Part shown: positions 1 through 6,224 of the stretch, piece by piece
How positions within the stretch are numbered: the first letter of the stretch is position 1
Layout: the number at the start of each line of letters is the position of its first letter
Assembly: GCA_030612945.1 (NCBI GenBank)
Contig: JAUWMY010000117.1
Location: forward strand, 1 to 7,244
Direction of reading: 5' to 3'
Source of the DNA: Desulfobacteraceae bacterium
GTDB lineage: Bacteria; Desulfobacterota; DSM-4660; Desulfatiglandales; Desulfatiglandaceae
Length of the DNA stretch: 7,244 bases
Program-made: the position numbers and the translations under genes
The notes under the pieces: generated by a model
What the model was told of the DNA's origin: nothing
The model's database searches: none
The model's input: the letters and a program-made list of their open reading frames with translations, nothing else

Positions 1-730
1 GGGAACTCCACAGACTTCCTGAACCATAGAAATTTTTGCGCCCTGTCACGGGATTGCGGATGGGTCGTTCTCCGTTATCGTTGTCCATCGGCACTTCAAG
101 CATTACCTCGATCACGGGGTCTACCCCTTTTTCCTTGAAGGGAAAGAAGACTATCATCACAAACTTTTGAATGTGCTGGAAAAGGTGCTCTACGAAGACA
201 TCCCTGCAGCTATAGGCATTAAGCCTTCCAATGTGCCTGTACTGAAGCGCATGATATGGCTTCTCGCCACATCGCAGCCGTTTACGCCCAATATTGAGAG
301 AATGTCGAGGAATCTGGGAATCTCGAAGGAATATACTTACATCTATCTGGATTCCATGGAACGGGCCGGATTGATTTGTGGCATTTTACCCTCAGAGACA
401 GGTTATCGACTCGTGCGCAAGCCATCTAAAATCTATATGGAAAACACTAACTTGCTCAGAGGAGTAGCCGGAGAGCTTGGCGGAAAGGATCAAGCAGGCA
501 CCGCGCGGGAAACTTTTTTTACCCATCAACTGAAAAGTGCTGGTATGACTGTCAGCATCCCAAGCCAGGGGGATTTTCTGGTTGAAGGCATGTATTTATT
601 TGAAGTCGGCGGAAGAAGCAAAGGAAAAAACCAGATTAAGGGGGCTGATAGTGCTTTCGTGGTGCAGGATGACACTGAAGTTGGCTTCGGGAACGTCATT
701 CCTTTATGGTTGTTTGGGTTTTTGTATTAA
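1..730 (+). CDS. AAA-type ATPase, DUF4143 class, C-terminal part, 5'-truncated and apparently frameshifted
   Basis: C-terminal part of a P-loop ATPase of the AAA_14/DUF4143 class; the nucleotide-binding half would lie left of the window. The visible part runs from a HFKHYLDHGVYPFFLEG stretch through VLYEDIP, a winged-helix-like segment (NLGISKEYTYIYLDSMERAG), a KPSKIYMENTNLL strand and a nuclease-fold-like end (GDFLVEGMYLFEVGG), and closes on IPLWLFGFLY, a typical family terminus. The final frame is open from 23 to the TAA at 728-730, but TGA occurs in this frame at 20-22. Bases 1-36 give a family-like DFLNHRNF in frame 1; removing one T from the T5 run at 33-37 joins both parts into one open frame. 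The TTG at 167 is therefore unlikely to be a true start. The physiological role of this family is poorly defined; some members sit with toxin-antitoxin or mobile genes. It is convergent with pdxA, 65 bases away. It may be a pseudogene or carry a sequencing error. Confidence 0.72.
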
Positions 731-795
731 CAACTGCAGAAGGTTACTTTTGAAAATCTTTGTTTGAACTTGAGAATATCCATGAAAACGAGTTG

Positions 796-1821
796 TCAAC
801 TACTCAACCCCTCAACTTTTTCCTGTCTGTTTTTGACCATAGAAGCGGCCATTCTGATGGCGGCCTTCAAGCTGGAGTCATCAGCCTGTCCGGTACCTGC
901 AATATCATAAGCTGTTCCATGATCCACAGACGTTCTGATAATGGGAAGGCCCAGGGTTACATTCACCGCATCAGAAAAATGAAGCAACTTTAAAGGGATC
1001 AGCCCTTGATCATGATACATGGCAACCACCGCTTCAAATTGGCCTGATGCTGCCTTATGAAACAAGGTATCCGCGGGGAATGGCCCCGCCACATTGTACC
1101 CTTCATCCCTGGCCCTGCTGACTGCGGGGCCGATAATCTCTTTCTCTTCCGATCCAAACAGGCCTGACTCGCTGGCATGGGGATTCAGGGCTGCCACGGC
1201 CAGGCGGGGTTTTTCAAACCCAAAGTCTTCCCGGAGGGCCTTAGCCGTTATGACGATTGTCTTGTAAACCAATTCTTGATCAAGAATAGCCGGGACCTCT
1301 TTAAGCGGGCAATGGATGGTCACCAGGGCCACACGCAGCCTTTCTCCGGCAAGCATCATTACATAGTCATGTGTATCCGTTAGATGGGAAATGAGTTGGG
1401 TGTGCCCTTCATAGGCGTATCCGGCCTGGTGCATCAGGATTTTACTTATGGGACAGGTTACCATGGCTTCAAGCTCTCCCTTTCGGATCATGTCCACGGC
1501 CCTTATGACATAATCCACCATTGCCCTGCCCCCCTCCACAGTGGGTTTTCCGGGAAAGATTGACCCGCTTTTCAACCTCGAAACAGCCATTAGATCTATC
1601 TTGCCAGGAGTTGACCTGACCTCGGAAGAGTTTGAAATGATATTTAGGGGCAGCTTTTGGCGATATTTTAAAATGGCTGAAGAGAGAATCTCCGGATCCC
1701 CTAAGACCACGGGCCGACACAGACCATAAATGGTTCTATCAGCCAGCGCCTTGACGATGATTTCCGGCCCAATTCCCGCCGGATCGCCCATGGTAATGCC
1801 TATTAGGGGAAGGTCTGACAA
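796..1821 (-). CDS. pdxA: 4-hydroxythreonine-4-phosphate dehydrogenase family protein (PdxA)
   Basis: NAD-dependent, metal-dependent oxidative decarboxylase. The classic reaction converts 4-phospho-hydroxy-L-threonine towards 3-amino-2-oxopropyl phosphate for PdxJ in pyridoxal phosphate synthesis. The motifs are complete: GITMGDPAGIGPEI at the N-terminus, EGHTQ (substrate His-Thr), TIHCPL, NPHASE and MYHDQG. The three last His match the E. coli metal ligands H166, H211 and H266 with constant spacing, and the C-terminus carries LGLPIIRTSVDHGTAYDIAG. An upstream TTG at 1842 would add seven residues. I prefer the TTG at 1821 because GAGGTG lies six bases before it and the protein then begins MSDLPLIGITMGDP, as relatives do; a GTG at 1830 is also possible. 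The length, 341 residues, is normal. It follows dctM by about 70 bases on the same strand and is probably cotranscribed with it. That context makes a catabolic role on a transported acid plausible, as for PdxA2 in D-threonate use, but the sequence does not settle it. Confidence 0.93.
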   Translation of the reverse strand: MSDLPLIGITMGDPAGIGPEIIVKALADRTIYGLCRPVVLGDPEILSSAILKYRQKLPLNIISNSSEVRSTPGKIDLMAVSRLKSGSIFPGKPTVEGGRAMVDYVIRAVDMIRKGELEAMVTCPISKILMHQAGYAYEGHTQLISHLTDTHDYVMMLAGERLRVALVTIHCPLKEVPAILDQELVYKTIVITAKALREDFGFEKPRLAVAALNPHASESGLFGSEEKEIIGPAVSRARDEGYNVAGPFPADTLFHKAASGQFEAVVAMYHDQGLIPLKLLHFSDAVNVTLGLPIIRTSVDHGTAYDIAGTGQADDSSLKAAIRMAASMVKNRQEKVEGLSS

Positions 1822-1827
1822 GTTGCG

Positions 1828-1833
1828 CACCTC
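1828..1833 (-). promoter_or_regulatory. ribosome binding site deciding the pdxA start
   Basis: GAGGTG on the minus strand sits six bases upstream of the TTG at 1821-1819. The longer TTG start at 1842 has only a weak purine stretch before it. The site favours the shorter 341-residue protein. Confidence 0.5.
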
Positions 1834-1893
1834 GCACTGCAAACATTAATTTCTCAAAAAGTTCGAACTCTGCGGTGATATATTGATGTAGCA

Positions 1894-3195
1894 TTACCGC
1901 ATGAAGCTGGGTAAAAAGAGCGCAATTTGGGGAAAGGGTATAAGTATTAGGGCACAAAGAATCAATGCAACAAGAAAAGGAAATGCCCCTTTAAAAATGC
2001 TTTCCAAAGGCACATCCTTGACTACCCCGTGGACTACATAGACATTCACGCCAACTGGAGGGGTGATAACTCCCATCTGGGTCACCAATACAATTATCAC
2101 ACCGAACCAGATAGGATTATACCCCATGTTCGTAACAACCGGGTAGAATATCGGAATGGTCAACAGAATCAGGGCCAGGGCATCGATAAAACAACCACCC
2201 ACAAGATAGACAAGGATTATAAAGGCCATAATACCAAAGTTAGGCAGTGCAAGCTCACTGACCCAGGTAGCCAGCGCATAAGGAATCCTGGTGATGGCCA
2301 GGAAATGGCCGAAAACCGTCGCGCCTGCAACTATAACCAGGACCATGCACGAAATCCTTGTGCTTTCAAAAAGCGCCTTTATGAATCCCTGCCAGGTAAG
2401 CCGCCTGCGCACAAAACCAAGTACGATAGCCCCTCCGGCTCCGATGGCGCCAGCTTCCGTTGGTGTGAAGAAACCGATAAAGAGCCCTCCCATAACAAGT
2501 ATAAAAAGAATCAGGGTCTCTCCGACTCCGCCCAATGAAACGAGTTTTTCCTTGAAGGTAGTCTTTGGCCCTTGCGGGGCTATCTCCGGTCTCAGCCGTA
2601 CCCAGATATAAATTGTAAGTCCGAACAAGGCGGATAGGAGTATACCTGGAACAACCCCGGCCACGAAAAGCTTACCGATAGACTGCTCTGTCAGAATGCC
2701 GTAGATAATGAAAATTACACTTGGAGGGATGAGAATCCCCAGGCTTCCTCCCGCGGCCACAGTACCTGTAGATAATACATCTCCATACTTGTAACGCTTC
2801 ATTTCAGGCATGGCCACCGTTGCCATAGTGGCCGCAGCGGCGTTAGTGGAACCACATACCGCGGCAAAACCCGCACATGCAGCGACGGTAGCCATGGCCA
2901 AACCACCCGGTAGATGGCCAACAAATTTATAGGCGGTATCAAAAAGACGGCTACTAATGCCAGCATGGAAGGTCACCTGCCCCATAAGGATGAAAAGCGG
3001 AACAACGGTCAGGCTATAGGACCCAAAAATCCCGAAGAAATCCTTTGCCATTATTCTCAGGCCAGCCTCCCAGGAAACAACATAACTAAACCCGATAACC
3101 CCAATCAGGGCCATTACAAACCCCACTGGCATGCGAGAAAAGAGGACAATTATAAGAATTGCCAATCCAATCAAGCCTATTGTCGTTGGACTCAT
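1894..3195 (-). CDS. dctM: TRAP transporter large permease subunit DctM
   Basis: Large membrane subunit of a tripartite ATP-independent periplasmic transporter; it carries the translocation path and uses an ion gradient, usually sodium, to import organic acids delivered by the DctP protein. The 433 residues match the family length, and the protein is hydrophobic throughout with about a dozen potential membrane segments. Family landmarks are visible: CGSTNAAAATM near residues 114-124, GILIPPS at 153-159, SIGKLFVAGVVPG at 172-184, GFFTPTEAGAIGA at 241-253 and GVITPPVGVN at 375-384, the two PP loops being the pseudo-repeated signature of this fold. The ATG at 3195 is preceded by TAAGGAG at 3204-3210. 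It lies 51 bases after dctQ and is followed by pdxA on the same strand, so one transcript is likely. The sequence does not reveal the substrate. Confidence 0.97.
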   Translation of the reverse strand: MSPTTIGLIGLAILIIVLFSRMPVGFVMALIGVIGFSYVVSWEAGLRIMAKDFFGIFGSYSLTVVPLFILMGQVTFHAGISSRLFDTAYKFVGHLPGGLAMATVAACAGFAAVCGSTNAAAATMATVAMPEMKRYKYGDVLSTGTVAAGGSLGILIPPSVIFIIYGILTEQSIGKLFVAGVVPGILLSALFGLTIYIWVRLRPEIAPQGPKTTFKEKLVSLGGVGETLILFILVMGGLFIGFFTPTEAGAIGAGGAIVLGFVRRRLTWQGFIKALFESTRISCMVLVIVAGATVFGHFLAITRIPYALATWVSELALPNFGIMAFIILVYLVGGCFIDALALILLTIPIFYPVVTNMGYNPIWFGVIIVLVTQMGVITPPVGVNVYVVHGVVKDVPLESIFKGAFPFLVALILCALILIPFPQIALFLPSFMR

Positions 3196-3246
3196 AATCT
3201 GCTCTCCTTATCGTCGTTGATCTTGCAATGCTTCATCAGGCAATTC

Positions 3247-3750
3247 TTATACCTCCCATTGATACCATACCTTTGCCTGTCCCACGAGCACCCTCCAGAA
3301 ATCTACCAGGAGGACCAGACACACCACCATACAGGCAAATGATATCCCGAATAGGACTGGGAAAAACGGGATTTGCAAGGTCAAGGATACCTCGTTTGCG
3401 AGTCGCAAGTCATTACCAAAGAGTATGCTCTCGTAGGCAATCAGGGCAAAAAGCGCTATGCTCAATACATGAATGATGAGATAGATTACGACCTGAACCT
3501 TGTGGGGCAGCCGCATAACCAATAATTCCACTGCTACATGCCCTCGTAGTATAGTCGTATGGGCCATGGCGAAGGAAGCTACTATTGCCCCAAGAAACCC
3601 AACTATTTCATAGGTGCCAAGTATGGGATGTCTGAAGATGCGCAGGATAACATCGGCACAGGTGAGAGCAGTCATCCCCACCAGAGACCACCCTGCCACC
3701 AAATTTAAAAAGTTAGATAAGCGCCTAACTTCTCTCGTAAAAACGGCCAT
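3247..3750 (-). CDS. dctQ: TRAP transporter small permease subunit DctQ
   Basis: Small membrane subunit of the same TRAP transporter; in this family it pairs with DctM and is needed for assembly and function. The 167 residues contain four hydrophobic segments at about 17-37, 44-66, 86-108 and 128-150, the expected DctQ topology. The stretch ILGTYEIVGFLGAIVASFAM followed by HTTILRGHVAVELL is the conserved family region, with a Gly-Thr-Tyr-Glu turn before helix 2 and a His-Val pair after it. The ATG at 3750 has a GGGAG ribosome site seven bases upstream. It is separated from dctP by 375 bases of unusual non-coding sequence but from dctM by only 51 bases, so Q and M form the tight pair and P may be expressed at a different level. 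Confidence 0.94.
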   Translation of the reverse strand: MAVFTREVRRLSNFLNLVAGWSLVGMTALTCADVILRIFRHPILGTYEIVGFLGAIVASFAMAHTTILRGHVAVELLVMRLPHKVQVVIYLIIHVLSIALFALIAYESILFGNDLRLANEVSLTLQIPFFPVLFGISFACMVVCLVLLVDFWRVLVGQAKVWYQWEV

Positions 3751-3773
3751 CGTATCTCCCCAGTGTCATAGGT

Positions 3774-3802
3774 AAAAATCCTGGCACAGAGGGCCAGGCT
3801 TT
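3774..3802 (-). terminator. hairpin with T tract upstream of dctQ, possible attenuator
   Basis: Read on the minus strand, CCTGGC and GCCAGG form a 6-bp stem with a seven-base loop, followed by ATTTTT. Three further A-T pairs can form outside one mismatch. It ends about 23 bases before the dctQ ATG. It looks like a weak intrinsic terminator or attenuator for transcripts arriving from dctP. A second small hairpin (TCCCC-AGA-GGGGA, 3808-3820) lies just upstream. The fold was judged by eye. Confidence 0.4.
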
Positions 3803-3849
3803 GGTTATCCCCAGAGGGGAATTCGTTTGTTGGCATTTCAATAGCTTAT

Positions 3850-3996
3850 GGAGTGGTGGAGTACTGGAGTGATGGAGTGATGGAATAACCGCCCGCTCAC
3901 TAATTAAGGCATCATTATTCAAGTTTAGTTCCTGAAAACCCTCACAATCGCATTTTCTTTTACCACTACTCCAGTTCTCCATTACTCCAATACTCC
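3850..3996. repeat. palindromic element with arms of 8-bp GGAGTNNT units
   Basis: The left arm (3850-3886) is four and a half tandem units of 8 bp: GGAGTGGT, GGAGTACT, GGAGTGAT, GGAGTGAT, then GGAAT. The right arm (3963-3996) is the same kind of array inverted; its complement reads GGAGTATT, GGAGTAAT, GGAGAACT, GGAGTAGT. The outer 34 bases of each arm pair at about 26 positions, leaving a loop of about 79 bases. The element could form a long imperfect hairpin in the transcript between dctP and dctQ. It is not CRISPR: the units abut without spacers. It may be a dispersed REP- or MITE-like repeat of this genome, which one window cannot show. Confidence 0.75.
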
Positions 3997-4066
3997 GAAA
4001 CGTAAAACTCCAAGGCATAGCCATATAACTCTGACGTGGCCCGGAGAACCAGGCTTTCCATGTTAT

Positions 4067-4105
4067 AAAAGGGGATTGCCGTTTGAAATGACGACCGGCA
4101 ACCCC
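4067..4105 (-). terminator. intrinsic terminator or partial terminator after dctP
   Basis: On the minus strand GGGGTTGCCG pairs with CGGCAATCCCC through a ten-pair stem with one bulged T and a 14-base loop, followed immediately by TTTT. It begins 21 bases after the dctP stop codon. If it works in part it would let the binding protein be made in excess of the two permeases and PdxA. If it is complete, dctQ-dctM-pdxA would need their own promoter. Confidence 0.6.
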
Positions 4106-4125
4106 TGCACTTTTCCTTTTGCTTA

Positions 4126-5148
4126 CTACTTGCTGTATTTTTTAATTCCTTTTCGTATAAAATCTAAATAGGCATCGCCTGGCAAACCCTTGCCTTTGGC
4201 AGTCTTTACATAATTGTCAAAAACCGGCGCAACGGCCCCGGCCCAGCGGGCGCTTTCCTCTTTTGACAGCGGGATTATCTTATTGCCCAGGCTGAGGCTG
4301 AATTCCCGTCCTGCCTGATCAGCTTTGTCCCACCCTGCAGCATGCTTGACCAGCCACTCAGCATTGACTTCCTTAATTATCTTCTGGATATCCTTAGGCA
4401 GTTTATTCCATGTTTTCTTATTCATCATAACATACATGGCAGTGGTGTAGCCGACGCTGTAACACTCAGTAGTAGATTTGATCACTTCGCCCTGTTTCCA
4501 CCCCTTTAACACCTCCATTGGGCTAAATGTTGCCTCCACTACACCCTTCTGAAGGGCCTCATAGGTTCCTCCCTGGGGCATGCCAACCGGTGCGCCGCCA
4601 AGGGCCTTTACCACCTTTGCACTTAAGCCGGTTGCCCGGACTTTCAGTCCTTTCATGCCCTCCAGCTTTGCTACAGGTTTTTTACTGTGAAGCAGTCCAG
4701 GGCCGTGAGCGTGTATATACATAACTTCAGCCTTAGACAATTCCTCCGGCTTGAACTTCTTATAAAAATCATTAGCAACCATGGTCGCAGCATACCCACT
4801 TGTATACCCCATTGGAAGATCAAGCGCCTCCATTGCAGGAAACCGTCCACGGGTATAGGCAAAACAGGACATGCCTATATCTGTAATCCCTTTCAAGATT
4901 CCATCATACATGCCCCCTCCCTTGAGCAATGCGCCTCCGGGAAAATAGGTTATCTTTACTCTGCCATTGGAGCGCTTTTCTATTTCCTTTGCCCAGGATG
5001 CGCCCAGGCTGCCATTGAAATGTGCCGGCGGAAAAAAGTTGCTGTAAGTTAGTTTAATTGGGCCTGCTTCGGCTTTAAACAAGCCTATGCTTAAAAAAGC
5101 AACCCCCACGATAGCGACCAGGAAAAACAAAAAGCTTTTTTTCTTCAT
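4126..5148 (-). CDS. dctP: TRAP transporter periplasmic solute-binding protein DctP
   Basis: Periplasmic receptor that binds the substrate and hands it to DctQM. The 340 residues start with a clear signal peptide: MKKKS, a hydrophobic core through about residue 24, and a likely cleavage after AEA at residue 28. The mature protein shows the DctP fold: LTYSNFFPP at the start, FPGGALLKGGGMYDGILKGITDIG near 69-92, and LKVRATG, whose Arg171 corresponds to the family arginine that grips the substrate carboxylate. Next comes GGAPVGMPQGGTYEALQKG at 184-202, where many relatives have an acidic residue before the Tyr. MYVMMNKKTWNKLP near 238-251 is also typical. The ATG at 5148 follows a strong AAGGAGGG at 5156-5163. 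The substrate is a carboxylate by family inference; nothing here names it. A terminator-like hairpin follows the gene closely. Confidence 0.96.
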   Translation of the reverse strand: MKKKSFLFFLVAIVGVAFLSIGLFKAEAGPIKLTYSNFFPPAHFNGSLGASWAKEIEKRSNGRVKITYFPGGALLKGGGMYDGILKGITDIGMSCFAYTRGRFPAMEALDLPMGYTSGYAATMVANDFYKKFKPEELSKAEVMYIHAHGPGLLHSKKPVAKLEGMKGLKVRATGLSAKVVKALGGAPVGMPQGGTYEALQKGVVEATFSPMEVLKGWKQGEVIKSTTECYSVGYTTAMYVMMNKKTWNKLPKDIQKIIKEVNAEWLVKHAAGWDKADQAGREFSLSLGNKIIPLSKEESARWAGAVAPVFDNYVKTAKGKGLPGDAYLDFIRKGIKKYSK

Positions 5149-5172
5149 TAGGACACCCTCCTTATAAAAAGA

Positions 5173-5355
5173 TTAAACGAAAATATGTTTAAGACCCAAA
5201 CCACTACTGATGTGCCTTTTCACCTCCTTTCCATTTGTAAAGTGATAGTGCTGCTTTAAAAATATTTTTTCGGATTCTGGATAGAAACAGGAAAATTCCT
5301 CGCTTAACTGATCCGCAAGGCTGATAGTCGGAGAGAAACATTTAAGGGAACCCAT
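5173..5355 (-). CDS. possible 60-residue small ORF in the dctP leader
   Basis: An ORF of 60 codons ends 24 bases before dctP. In its favour, the ATG at 5355 is preceded by a strong GGAGGAG with five bases of spacing, and it lies downstream of the likely operon promoter at 5428-5456. Against it, I recognise no family, the composition is unremarkable, and there is no signal peptide or membrane segment. It could be a real small protein, a leader ORF whose translation affects dctP, or the remnant of a lost gene. A second Shine-Dalgarno-like AAAGGAGGTG inside it (5222-5231) has no start codon at usable distance. Confidence 0.3.
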   Translation of the reverse strand: MGSLKCFSPTISLADQLSEEFSCFYPESEKIFLKQHYHFTNGKEVKRHISSGLGLKHIFV

Positions 5356-5427
5356 AAAACTCCTCCACGCAAGGCAAAGGGTTATCTGGAAAAAAAGGTA
5401 GCTACAAAACGGCTACATTGTATAACC

Positions 5428-5456
5428 AATTTACTGTATTGAATTTGACCTGTCAA
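5428..5456 (-). promoter_or_regulatory. sigma70-type promoter of the dctP cluster
   Basis: The minus strand carries a consensus TTGACA (5451-5456), a 17-base spacer and TAAATT (5428-5433; four of six matches). A TATACA box at 5419-5424 preceded by TGGT is an alternative -10. Initiation near 5420 would give a leader of roughly 270 bases before dctP. Confidence 0.5.
5445..5456. promoter_or_regulatory. TTGAC-N2-GTCAA palindrome over the -35 box, candidate operator
   Basis: TTGACCTGTCAA is a perfect 5+2+5 inverted repeat that includes the -35 hexamer of the dctP promoter. Short symmetric sites of this kind suit dimeric repressors such as GntR-family regulators, which often control organic-acid transporters. 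No regulator gene lies in the window, so assignment to a family is inference. Confidence 0.35.
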
Positions 5457-5499
5457 GGAATTTTCTACACATAAAAATCCAGCATAGGGTGAAAACTAT

Positions 5500-5528
5500 T
5501 TGTTTATTCAGATATTTTTTTGTAGAGT
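5500..5528 (+). promoter_or_regulatory. weak candidate promoter for the DUF3467 gene
   Basis: TTGTTT (5500-5505), a 17-base spacer and TAGAGT (5523-5528) lie 55 bases before the DUF3467 start. Each box has only about four matches in very AT-rich sequence, so this is tentative. The gene must be expressed from the 5356-5583 region, since the gene to the left is divergent. Confidence 0.25.
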
Positions 5529-5583
5529 TATTTTTTGGGCAAAAATTTACGCAATTAGAGACATAAAAGCAGAGGAGTGGAGC

Positions 5584-5865
5584 ATGGCAAATAACCCAAA
5601 GGAAATCAGGGTGAACTTTCCAAAAGAGCTGGCAGGCGGTGCATATTCAAATAACATGGTTGTGTCGCACACAAAAGAAGAATTTATTATGGATTTTCTT
5701 ATGGTTGCGCCCCCTTCCGGCGCCCTGACCGCGAGGATCATTGTCAGCCCCGGCCATATCAAGCGCATTATCAAGGCCCTTCAGGAAAACATTTTGAAAT
5801 ATGAGCAAAAATTTGGCAGTATTCAACCAGCCGAAGAACCTATGGAAAAGGTAACGCTTCAATAA
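5584..5865 (+). CDS. DUF3467 family protein
   Basis: A 93-residue cytosolic protein of the DUF3467 family, whose function is unknown to me. The family pattern is clear: GGAYSNNMVVSHTKEEFIMDF at 18-38, then a Pro-containing turn (VAPPSG), ARIIVSPGHIKRIIKALQENI at 50-70 and LKYEQKFGSI at 71-80, ending in an acidic tail. The frame stays open upstream to 5500, but the ATG at 5584 is chosen because GAGGAG sits six bases before it and relatives start just ahead of the conserved core. It has no signal peptide or membrane segment. It is followed 11 bases later by the small cysteine-rich gene, probably in one transcript. It diverges from the dctP cluster. Confidence 0.9.
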   Translation: MANNPKEIRVNFPKELAGGAYSNNMVVSHTKEEFIMDFLMVAPPSGALTARIIVSPGHIKRIIKALQENILKYEQKFGSIQPAEEPMEKVTLQ

Positions 5866-5876
5866 AAGGTGTGGAC

Positions 5877-6050
5877 ATGGAATTCTGTGATTTTTCCTGT
5901 AAATTCGCGACCTGGCCTAAAGGTGAATCTCTGGATGGGTCTGGAAGCTGCAGGACATTTCAGGCAATATACTGCAAAAAGAAGAGCCGCCATGTTCACA
6001 AAAACATGCCCTGCTCTGAAAAAGAAAAAAAGCTTCGAAACAAAAAATAA
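5877..6050 (+). CDS. small cysteine-rich protein, 57 residues
   Basis: A short protein starting MEFCDFSCKFATWPKGE, with five Cys at residues 4, 8, 25, 33 and 46 and two His at 39 and 41, ending in a Lys-rich tail. The pattern C-x3-C, then DGSGSCRTFQAIYC, then HKNMPC looks like a small metal-binding fold (zinc or iron), which is inference. It resembles small hypothetical proteins I associate with sulfate-reducing bacteria, but I know no named family. The start is supported by AAGGTG at 5866-5871, five bases before the ATG, and by its place 11 bases after the DUF3467 stop. An overlapping longer ORF in another frame (5869-6072) lacks this ordered Cys spacing and is rejected. The Cys-rich composition argues against chance. 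Confidence 0.72.
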   Translation: MEFCDFSCKFATWPKGESLDGSGSCRTFQAIYCKKKSRHVHKNMPCSEKEKKLRNKK

Positions 6051-6068
6051 AACATCAACACAGGCGAA

Positions 6069-6100
6069 CTAGTGTCTGAACGAAAACTAGGAATTTTTTC
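6069..6100 (+). terminator. weak terminator-like hairpin after the DUF3467 pair
   Basis: CTAGT (6069-6073) can pair with ACTAG (6086-6090), followed by GAATTTTTTC. The stem is only five pairs with a 12-base loop. It lies 18 bases past the stop of the cysteine-rich gene and forms the left end of the palindromic element at 6070-6214, which may act as terminator for both converging genes. Confidence 0.35.
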
Positions 6101-6214
6101 CAATATCAAGGAAGGCGAAAATTATAACCACAGGAATACAGTGAGTATTTCGAGGATTACAATTTGAGCCTGACGAAGAGATTGGGAAAAATAACAGTTT
6201 TCGGTCGGGCACTA
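6070..6214. repeat. MITE-like element with about 35-bp imperfect terminal inverted repeats
   Basis: The left end (6070-6104) begins TAGTGTCTGAACGAAAACT and runs into a T6 tract and CCAAT. The complement of the right end (6181-6214) reads TAGTGCCCGACCGAAAACT, then T5 and CCCAAT. The two ends agree at about 27 of 35 positions with one gap. The 76-base centre encodes nothing recognisable. No transposase is present, so if mobile it would depend on one elsewhere. It fills nearly all the space between the cysteine-rich gene and purH, ending ten bases from the purH stop. No target duplication is obvious. Confidence 0.72.
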
Positions 6215-6224
6215 ACTATAACCT

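Larger units (their letters stand above)
3751..4125. other. unusual 375-base spacer between dctP and dctQ
   Basis: No credible gene lies here. A 99-codon minus-strand ORF (3725-4024) consists largely of translated 8-bp repeat units and overlaps the dctQ start. From the dctP side the spacer carries a terminator-like hairpin (4067-4105), the GGAGTNNT palindrome (3850-3996) and two smaller hairpins (3808-3820 and 3774-3802). Confidence 0.6.

Noticed and set aside
2029..2538. 169-codon plus-strand ORF inside dctM
   Set aside because: It is antisense to DctM and its translation is a polar, low-pattern shadow of the membrane protein codons.
3850..3996. CRISPR-like array
   Set aside because: Units are 8 bp, abut without spacers, and appear in inverted orientation in the two arms.
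3725..4024. 99-codon minus-strand ORF between dctQ and dctP
   Set aside because: It is largely translated GGAGTNNT repeat and spacer sequence, overlaps the dctQ start in another frame, and has no family features.
4687..5052. 121-codon plus-strand ORF inside dctP
   Set aside because: It is antisense to a well-supported DctP protein with intact motifs and has no family features of its own.
5869..6072. 67-codon plus-strand ORF over the cysteine-rich gene
   Set aside because: Its GTG start has no proper ribosome site and its sequence lacks pattern, while the frame starting at 5877 shows ordered cysteines and a well-placed AAGGTG.
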